NCBI GenBank assembly: GCA_947646015.1
Contig: CANSEY010000031.1
Span: 1 to 51,103 of the forward strand
Direction: 5' to 3'
DNA from: an uncultured Bacteroides sp.
GTDB lineage: Bacteria > Bacteroidota > Bacteroidia > Bacteroidales > Bacteroidaceae
DNA length: 51,103 bases
The translations under genes and the position numbers were made by a program. Every line of letters begins with the position of its first letter. The first letter of the stretch is position 1. Shown here in pieces: positions 45,829 to 51,103 of this stretch. Below the pieces are notes generated by a model. That model saw nothing but the letters and a program-made list of their open reading frames with translations, ran no database searches and had not been told where the DNA came from.

Positions 45829-45990
45829 TTATCCTTTGATCACCGCCATAGGCGCCAATTCCACCAAAGGCTTCACTAAATCCCGCTCATTAGCGATTAC
45901 CCGCGCAATATCTTTGTAAGTTCCAGGTGCTTCATCCAATCCATCCGGCATACACATCGGGCATGATAGCGATATGCTTAAACGCGAAAG
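45829..45990 (-). pseudogene. rtcB (RNA ligase) remnant with a large internal deletion
   Basis: On the minus strand, one frame from 45951 to the TAA at 45829 encodes the C-terminal end of RtcB ('LDEAPGTYKDIARVIANE', ending 'APMAVIKG'). The overlapping frame just upstream (about 45943-45990) encodes the N-proximal RtcB block 'FKHIAIMPDVYAG', resembling the conserved MPDVHxG motif. The middle of the protein, including the catalytic His, is missing and the frame changes at the junction. It is a deletion relic of an RNA-splicing ligase gene. Confidence 0.75.
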
Positions 45991-46022
45991 GAAGCAAAGT
46001 AAAAAGGGAACTACGAAATCTA

Positions 46023-46053
46023 TTTGCGTAACTAAAATTATTTTCTACTTTTG
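46023..46053 (+). promoter_or_regulatory. Promoter of the RmlD-like gene
   Basis: TTTG (46023-46026), a 19-bp spacer and TACTTTTG (46046-46053) form an exact consensus promoter. The predicted leader to the ATG at 46152 is about 93 nt. Confidence 0.8.
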
Positions 46054-46095
46054 TGAAAATAAATATAGAAAAACCATATTTCTGAACCGAAACTC

Positions 46096-46128
46096 ACTCA
46101 TGTGACTGAGAAAAACTCATATGACTGA
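46096..46128 (+). repeat. Two 14-bp leader repeats ACTCATRTGACTGA
   Basis: actcatgtgactga (46096-46109) and actcatatgactga (46115-46128) are spaced by 19 bp within the transcribed leader of the RmlD-like gene. They could be a protein- or RNA-binding site. Confidence 0.6.
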
Positions 46129-46151
46129 AACGAACGACTATAAAACAGCCC

Positions 46152-47060
46152 ATGAAGAATATAATGATTATCGGTGCCAATGGATTCACCGGACGCCAAA
46201 TACTGAATGACCTGTCAAGCAAGGCACAATATAAGGTAACAGGATGTTCCCTGCATCCGGATATCCTTCCGAAGAATGAAGGCAATTATCATTTCACCAC
46301 CACAGATATACGGAATGAAGCAGCTGTAAAGCAACTTTTCAAAGAGGTACAACCCGATGTGGTCATCAACAGTTCCGCCTTATCCGTCCCCGATTATTGC
46401 GAAACGCATCACGAAGAAGCCTGGCTAACAAATGTTACAGCAGTAGAACAATTGGCACATCTTTGCGAAAGTTACAAAAGCCGGTTCATTCATTTATCTA
46501 CAGACTTCGTCTTTGACGGAAAGATAGACGAGAAGTCCGGACAGCTTTATACAGAAGAAAGTCTCCCCGCTCCTGTCAACTATTACGGTTTCACCAAATG
46601 GAAAGGAGAAGAGAAAGTGGCTGAAATCTGTAGTAACTATGCCATTGCCCGCGTAGAGATTGTCTACGGAAAAGCACTACCAGGACAGCATGGAAACATC
46701 GTGCAACTGGTGATGAATCGTTTGAATGCAGGACAAGAAATCCGTGTCGTATCAGATCAATGGCGCACGCCCACTTATGTAGGTGACGTATCAGCCGGAG
46801 TGCAACACCTGATGGAAAATGCCGCAAACGGAATTTTTCATATCTGTGGCGACGAATGCCTGACCATCGCAGAAATTGCTTTTCAGGTAGCAGACTACAT
46901 GAAGCTGGACCGTTCGCTCATTCATCCTGCCACAACAGAAGAAATGCAAGAAGCTACTCCCCGTCCCCGTTTCAGTGGGATGAGTATAGCAAAAGCCCGG
47001 ACTATACTTGGTTACCAGCCACGAAAGCTGAAAGATATTCTCATGGAGTGGAAACATTAA
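46152..47060 (+). CDS. dTDP-4-dehydrorhamnose reductase-like (RmlD-type) SDR protein
   Basis: A 302-residue cytoplasmic Rossmann-fold protein of the RmlD substrate-binding family. The N-terminal 'IMIIGANGFTGRQIL' binds NAD(P)H, 'NSSALSVPDYCETHHEEAW' and 'FIHLSTDFVFDG' are diagnostic, and Y-x3-K is 'YYGFTKWKGEE'. 'VVSDQWRTPTYVGDVSAG' follows the family pattern. No other dTDP-rhamnose gene lies nearby, so the substrate may not be dTDP-4-keto-rhamnose; a general sugar-nucleotide or metabolite reductase is possible. It has its own consensus promoter and a repeat-containing leader. Confidence 0.85.
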   Translation: MKNIMIIGANGFTGRQILNDLSSKAQYKVTGCSLHPDILPKNEGNYHFTTTDIRNEAAVKQLFKEVQPDVVINSSALSVPDYCETHHEEAWLTNVTAVEQLAHLCESYKSRFIHLSTDFVFDGKIDEKSGQLYTEESLPAPVNYYGFTKWKGEEKVAEICSNYAIARVEIVYGKALPGQHGNIVQLVMNRLNAGQEIRVVSDQWRTPTYVGDVSAGVQHLMENAANGIFHICGDECLTIAEIAFQVADYMKLDRSLIHPATTEEMQEATPRPRFSGMSIAKARTILGYQPRKLKDILMEWKH

Positions 47061-47257
47061 CCGGCATATCCTATTATCAGATTGTTTGCCCAAATGAAAG
47101 TATGTGCCCTATACAACATAACAATTCGGCTCAGGCATCAAACTGTCATAACCATATAAAATAATAATATAAGCACATATTATATAAAGGTTAAGGTCTA
47201 CATTACCAACTTTTTACAACATTCCATTCCTTGTTTCAACAACTTTACCGATTTTAA

Positions 47258-47290
47258 TTATTGCATATTTATTTTGAAAATATGCAATAA
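47258..47290. promoter_or_regulatory. 13-bp palindromic operator overlapping the lysO promoter
   Basis: The perfect inverted repeat ttattgcatattt (47258-47270) / aaatatgcaataa (47278-47290) has a 7-bp loop. The -33 element TTTG (47273-47276) lies in the loop and the right arm fills the promoter spacer, so a bound dimer would block RNA polymerase. The preceding 197 bp (47061-47257) hold nothing else I can identify. Confidence 0.75.
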
Positions 47291-47303
47291 GTTCTTATCT
47301 TTG
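47273..47303 (+). promoter_or_regulatory. Promoter of the leader ORF and lysO genes
   Basis: TTTG (47273-47276), a 19-bp spacer and TATCTTTG (47296-47303), an exact consensus. Transcription would begin near 47308. Confidence 0.85.
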
Positions 47304-47326
47304 CACCCGAATTAAAGAACCAAAAG

Positions 47327-47434
47327 ATGAATCAAACATTACAATTACATAACGCCCTTATATTTCATGCGGAAATTCCCAATTTCTGCACGTCATGTTG
47401 CGTGCATGTACATTGGTTCAGCGGATTCATCTAA
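47327..47434 (+). CDS. 35-residue Cys/His-rich leader ORF upstream of lysO
   Basis: The ATG at 47327 follows an A-rich start region (aaagaaccaaaag) about 19 nt after the predicted transcription start and the frame closes with TAA at 47432-47434. The peptide ends in a segment with three Cys and two His (FCTSCCVHVHWFSGFI). It lies 158 bp before the first lysO gene, in a 285-nt leader. It resembles an attenuator leader peptide, but no clear terminator/antiterminator pair is visible. Confidence 0.5.
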   Translation: MNQTLQLHNALIFHAEIPNFCTSCCVHVHWFSGFI

Positions 47435-47592
47435 ATTCCCCTTACTCATTCTTACCCCTAACTGCCTGTTGACTTATTTCGTTACTCACAGACAGTATTT
47501 CCATCTGATTGTCAATAAGATGTATGTCTTTTTGGGGATTATCTATGCTATTTATGAATTGTTTAACCTAACCAACTAAAATATATTACAAT

Positions 47593-47871
47593 ATGTTCTC
47601 TATTATATCTACCATGTTTTTGGGAATCGGTATCGGATACGGATTACGTAACTGGAGTATCTTACAAAAGACTGAAAAGACAATTTCTCTTACAATATTC
47701 CTGTTACTCTTTATCCTTGGAGTATCCATTGGCTCTAATAGCCTGATTGTGAATAATCTTGGTAAGTTTGGATGGCAGGCGATCATTCTTGCCGTATCCG
47801 GCGTATTAGGGAGCCTGCTTGCTGCCCGACTTGTATTACAACTATTTTTCAAGAAAGGAGGTAAACAATGA
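47593..47871 (+). CDS. LysO-type lysine exporter, N-terminal half
   Basis: A 92-residue membrane protein with three hydrophobic segments (about 1-20, 30-50, 60-85) corresponding to the N-terminal part of LysO/YbjE (Lys_export family). In E. coli LysO is a single protein of about 300 residues; here it is divided in two, with an ATGA overlap to the second half. The signature 'TIFLLLFILGVSIGSNSLIV' matches the second half's 'LMLQVGISIGSNKNLKA', showing the internal repeat of the family. Confidence 0.8.
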   Translation: MFSIISTMFLGIGIGYGLRNWSILQKTEKTISLTIFLLLFILGVSIGSNSLIVNNLGKFGWQAIILAVSGVLGSLLAARLVLQLFFKKGGKQ

Positions 47872-48488
47872 AAGGAAGTCTTATTGTTATCGTATTTTTC
47901 TGTGTAGGCTGTATCATGGGAGTTTTTAATAAATTCCAATTCGATACACATACTGTTTCCATGTATATACTATATGCGTTGATGCTGCAAGTAGGAATCA
48001 GTATCGGTTCCAATAAAAACCTGAAAGCGATCATCTCACATTTGCACCCGAAAATGCTGCTGATTCCATTGGGTACCATTACCGGCACATTGTTGTTTTC
48101 TGCCTTGGCAAGCATTTTGCTAAGTCAATGGAGTGTATTCGACTGTATGGCAGTAGGAAGCGGATTCGCCTATTATTCGCTATCTTCCATCCTGATCACT
48201 CAGTTCAAGGAACCGACCATCGGAATACAGTTGGCTACAGAGCTGGGTACCATTGCCCTGCTGACTAATATCTTCCGCGAAATGATGGCACTTCTAGGTA
48301 CACCGCTTATCAAGAAGTATTTCGGAAAACTTGCTCCCATTTCGGCGGCAGGAGTCAACTCAATGGATGTATTATTACCTTCCATCAGCAGATATTCGGG
48401 AAAAGAAATGATTCCTATCGCTATTTTGCATGGTATTCTGATCGATATCAGCGTGCCTGTATTCGTTTCTTTCTTCTGTAACTTATAA
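47868..48488 (+). CDS. LysO-type lysine exporter, C-terminal half
   Basis: A 206-residue polytopic membrane protein that matches the remaining part of LysO ('GFAYYSLSSILITQFKEP', 'NIFREMMALLGTPLIKKYF', 'AAGVNSMDVLLPSISRYSG'). It should work with the 92-residue half as one exporter of L-lysine (or its toxic analogue). A strong Shine-Dalgarno sequence, aaggaggt at 47855-47862, precedes the ATG by 5 nt, unusual for this genus and probably needed because of the 4-nt overlap. The stop is one base from that of the convergent helicase gene, and no terminator is seen. Confidence 0.85.
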   Translation: MKGSLIVIVFFCVGCIMGVFNKFQFDTHTVSMYILYALMLQVGISIGSNKNLKAIISHLHPKMLLIPLGTITGTLLFSALASILLSQWSVFDCMAVGSGFAYYSLSSILITQFKEPTIGIQLATELGTIALLTNIFREMMALLGTPLIKKYFGKLAPISAAGVNSMDVLLPSISRYSGKEMIPIAILHGILIDISVPVFVSFFCNL

Positions 48489-48489
48489 C

Positions 48490-51048
48490 CTAACGCCCCA
48501 CCGTCGCCAACACAAAACGAATATCAGCGTAAGAAACGTCATCTCCCAATGCAGCTTTAATAGCCACCACTCCCATAAATTCATGGGTCTCCAGATAAGT
48601 CCGGACCTTCTTTATCTTGTCCGCTGTCACTACCTGTTCCAACTTTATTTTATCTTCACGGAGATAATGTTCCAGATGAGTAGCAATCGTTCCTGTCACC
48701 AAATCACGAGCTTTGGCTATCTCTTCTATCGTCATCCCCTGGCAAAACATTTCATAACTCACCAGCTTTGAATCTTTCTTCTTCTCTTTCTGTTTCTCCT
48801 TCTCCTCATTATGCTGTGCATCCAGCTTTCTTTCCCTTGCATCCTCTTTCCCCGAAACAGAAGTAAAAATCTCCGGTCGTTCCAGTTTGTTCTCCTTCAT
48901 ATATTTGCGCACAATGCCCAAAATCTCAAGTCCGTACTTCTCCACTCCTTTTGCGCCAAAATAAGGTATCGCTTCCAAAGCTGCCGGTGTATCCGGCAAC
49001 AGATTCACAATACCCATCAATGCCTTTTGCTGCATGATCACATAAGCCGGCATATTCACTTCGCGCGTCTTTGCCGTTCTCCATTCCGACAGAGCACGAT
49101 AAAGTTCCGGATGCAGAATATCCGTCGGAACTTCTACTTTCACCTTTCCTGAATTGCTGCGAGTGCGTTCTTTCCGTTCTTTTTTCTCCTTCGGAGCCTT
49201 GGTGGAAGAACCGGAAGAAGCAGTTTCCCCTTCGAGATTCAACATCACTTTCGCCTTCCGTTTCAGATAATCCGTTACCGTAAATTTCTCCGTCCGCATC
49301 GCATCCAGCAAAGACTCTTTAATCCATAAAGCATCGTCCAATGCCTGCAAACGTTCATTCAGTTGTTTCCGCAACTCTTTATTATCAAGAGGCATACTGG
49401 TCTTGTCAAACAGCGCCCGGACAGGAAGCAATGCTTCACAAAAATAAGCAGCACCGGAATGAATCCTTTGCTGTAGCTCCTCATTTCCGGCATAATTTTC
49501 ATTCTCGTTAATCAGACGCGTATATTGATTACGAAAGCGATTGGAAACTTCCACCACCTTCTCTTTGAGATGCGGAGCCAGTTCTTTATACTCGGCAAGC
49601 AACTTCGGATAAAGTTTATAAAGCTCTTCATCCATCATCCGGAGCAACCGCTTATAAGCCTGCTCAAGCGAATAGAAATTAAATAAATCATTCAACAGAT
49701 CATAGAAATAAGCCTTTTGCATGTCGTTCAACTGCTTGCTCCCCGGTTTATTCTGTTCCACATCTCTTGTGAAATTATCTACAATGCTATCGCTGATTAT
49801 CGCCTCCCTACGCAAAGGAGTCTCCAACACCATTCCTTCCAGAGTCTTGCAACGGCTCAATGCTACATACGTCTGCCCATGAGCAAAAGAGTTACGAGCA
49901 TCGATAATCGCCCGCTCAAACGTCAGACCCTGACTCTTATGAATCGTGATAGCCCACGCCAGACGGATGGGATATTGCCGGAACACACCTTCTATTTCTT
50001 CCGTGATCTCCTTCGTTTCTTCGTTCAGCACATACTTATAATTCCCCCATTCTTCGGGCAACAACTGAAAGACATCACTACTGTCTTTTCCACGTACGGA
50101 CATTCCTTTTTCGTCAACACTCATCACTTCGCCTATCATGCCGTTATAGTAACGTTTTTCTGATGAAACGTCATTCTTAAGGAACATGATCTGTGCTCCT
50201 TCTTTGACTGTAAGCACTTCATCCGCAGGGTACGAGTACTCAGGAAAATTTCCCTCTATCTCCGCCCGAAAACTATAAGCCCGTCCAGACAGTGATGCCA
50301 GTTCACGGTCGTTCACCTGCTGGGCCTGATAGTTATGCGTTGTCAGTCGGATATACCCTTCTTCTTTCCGTGGACGAAAACCGGGCTGATAACGACGATT
50401 CAATTCGTTCAACACTTCATCATCTGCTTTATTTTCGCGTATCTTGTTCAGAAGAGAAAGAAAGAAAGTATCACTCTGACGGTAGACTTTCTTTAGTTCA
50501 ATGGTCATATACACCGTTTCCTTCAGTGCACGGCTGGCAAAAAAATATGGAGTCTCGTAATGATTCTTCAGTAGCTCCCATTCATTGTCTTTTACCACAG
50601 GAGCCAACTGCTGCAAGTCGCCGATCATCAGCAACTGCACACCTCCGAAAGGTTTTTCACGGTCACGATAACGACGTAAAGCCGCGTCCACAGCGTCCAG
50701 CAAATCTGCACGTACCATACTGATTTCGTCGATAACAAGCAGATCCATGCTGCGGATAATATTCCGTTTCTCTTTGCTGAAACGGTAGTGCATCTTGGCA
50801 GAATTGAAAGTCGTTTCCGGCACAAACGGAGCAAAAGACAACTGAAAGAATGAATGAATCGTCACCCCTCCGGCGTTGATAGCTGCGATTCCTGTTGGAG
50901 CCAATACGACCATGCGCTTGGGGGTATGTTCTCTCAATCGTTTTAGAAATGTAGTTTTTCCGGTTCCGGCTTTTCCGGTAAGAAACAGATGCGTGCCTGT
51001 ATTTTCAATGAACTGCCAAGCTAGTTGTAGTTCAGGATTATTTTCCAT
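48490..51048 (-). CDS. PIF1-like DNA helicase with HRDC and HTH domains
   Basis: An 852-residue superfamily-1 helicase. The ATG at 51048 is preferred to a GTG at 51093. The N-terminal helicase has the Walker A 'TGKAGTGKTTFLKRL' (K31), Walker B 'LLVIDEISMVRADLLDAVD', 'LMIGDLQQLAPV' and the C-terminal motifs 'LAWAITIHKSQGLTFERAII' and 'YVALSRCKTLEGM'. After about residue 640 come an HRDC domain ('LYRALSEWRTAKTREVNMPA') and a C-terminal HTH_40 domain ('MTIEEIAKARDLVTGTIATH') usually seen in RecQ-type proteins. It should unwind DNA or G-quadruplexes in replication or repair. The combination of PIF1 core with HRDC and HTH is characteristic of Bacteroidetes. Confidence 0.93.
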   Translation of the reverse strand: MENNPELQLAWQFIENTGTHLFLTGKAGTGKTTFLKRLREHTPKRMVVLAPTGIAAINAGGVTIHSFFQLSFAPFVPETTFNSAKMHYRFSKEKRNIIRSMDLLVIDEISMVRADLLDAVDAALRRYRDREKPFGGVQLLMIGDLQQLAPVVKDNEWELLKNHYETPYFFASRALKETVYMTIELKKVYRQSDTFFLSLLNKIRENKADDEVLNELNRRYQPGFRPRKEEGYIRLTTHNYQAQQVNDRELASLSGRAYSFRAEIEGNFPEYSYPADEVLTVKEGAQIMFLKNDVSSEKRYYNGMIGEVMSVDEKGMSVRGKDSSDVFQLLPEEWGNYKYVLNEETKEITEEIEGVFRQYPIRLAWAITIHKSQGLTFERAIIDARNSFAHGQTYVALSRCKTLEGMVLETPLRREAIISDSIVDNFTRDVEQNKPGSKQLNDMQKAYFYDLLNDLFNFYSLEQAYKRLLRMMDEELYKLYPKLLAEYKELAPHLKEKVVEVSNRFRNQYTRLINENENYAGNEELQQRIHSGAAYFCEALLPVRALFDKTSMPLDNKELRKQLNERLQALDDALWIKESLLDAMRTEKFTVTDYLKRKAKVMLNLEGETASSGSSTKAPKEKKERKERTRSNSGKVKVEVPTDILHPELYRALSEWRTAKTREVNMPAYVIMQQKALMGIVNLLPDTPAALEAIPYFGAKGVEKYGLEILGIVRKYMKENKLERPEIFTSVSGKEDARERKLDAQHNEEKEKQKEKKKDSKLVSYEMFCQGMTIEEIAKARDLVTGTIATHLEHYLREDKIKLEQVVTADKIKKVRTYLETHEFMGVVAIKAALGDDVSYADIRFVLATVGR

Positions 51049-51066
51049 GTTTCCTCTAATTTTCGG

Positions 51067-51074
51067 TAAAGGTA
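51067..51074 (-). promoter_or_regulatory. -7 element of the PIF1-like helicase gene
   Basis: The minus strand reads TACCTTTA 18 bp before the ATG at 51048. The -33 position falls at the window edge (TTCG). Confidence 0.4.
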
Positions 51075-51103
51075 CTGAATAGATTCCAACCACCGAAATT
51101 GAA

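Noticed and set aside
47367-47579. 70-residue open frame in the lysO leader
   Set aside because: It overlaps the better-placed 35-codon leader ORF in another frame, has no A-rich start region, and resembles no family; it is kept only as a remote alternative.
1-51103. tRNA, rRNA, phage or transposase genes
   Set aside because: I looked for them and found none that the sequence supports.

Overview
The window reads as a Bacteroides chromosome, probably from the B. thetaiotaomicron group. The main signs are a SusC/SusD polysaccharide-utilisation locus with its own ECF sigma and FecR-type anti-sigma factor, many promoters of the Bacteroides form TTTG-N19-TAnnTTTG, A-rich start regions instead of Shine-Dalgarno sequences, and an AspT/AsdA aspartate pathway. 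From memory the gene order resembles the B. thetaiotaomicron region around prs, kdsB, pyrB and glyA; this was not checked. I see no rRNA, tRNA, CRISPR array, intact transposon or phage gene.

Layout. 1-0.8 kb: end of an unknown gene and a GNAT acetyltransferase. 1.0-11.6 kb (minus strand): a glycan locus read as ECF sigma, anti-sigma, STN-type SusC, SusD, sulfatase and GH2 beta-galactosidase-like enzyme. 11.7-18.3 kb (minus): an operon of a 1465-residue double sensor kinase, a response regulator and an AbgT-type transporter. 18.5-25.5 kb: prs, then on the minus strand a 14-repeat MORN protein and a PBP1A / short HPPK-like / kdsB / non-catalytic M16 operon. 25.7-30.1 kb (plus): pyrB-pyrI, a flavin reductase, a beta-barrel protein and glyA. 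30.3-35.6 kb: fhs (minus), aspT and asdA (plus). 35.6-40.1 kb: a TonB-type barrel divergent from an RprX/RprY-like two-component pair. 40.1-44.1 kb: an orphan secreted protein between two palindromic elements, an SDR reductase, and two tandem paralogous AraC regulators. 44.1-46.0 kb: an accessory-looking patch with two 183-bp direct repeats, each carrying a promoter, a short transcript and a terminator, around a clostripain-like lipoprotein, followed by an rtcB remnant. 46.0-51.1 kb: an RmlD-like reductase, a two-gene LysO exporter behind a palindromic operator and a Cys/His-rich leader ORF, and a PIF1-like helicase.

How the genes fit together. The glycan locus is a self-contained sense-and-degrade unit: SusC carries the N-terminal signalling domain that contacts the FecR-type anti-sigma factor, which releases the sigma factor; the sulfatase and GH2 enzyme suggest a sulfated, beta-galactose-containing host glycan. 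The pyrBI, prs, glyA and fhs genes are housekeeping nucleotide and one-carbon genes. AspT with AsdA forms a decarboxylation cycle that can yield proton-motive force and alkalinise the cytoplasm.

The strongest candidates for something new are the double kinase at 13906-18303, whose first catalytic half seems to lack the phospho-accepting histidine while its second half keeps it but has lost normal ATP-binding motifs, and the duplicated promoter-small RNA-terminator element at 44077-44259 and 45627-45809.
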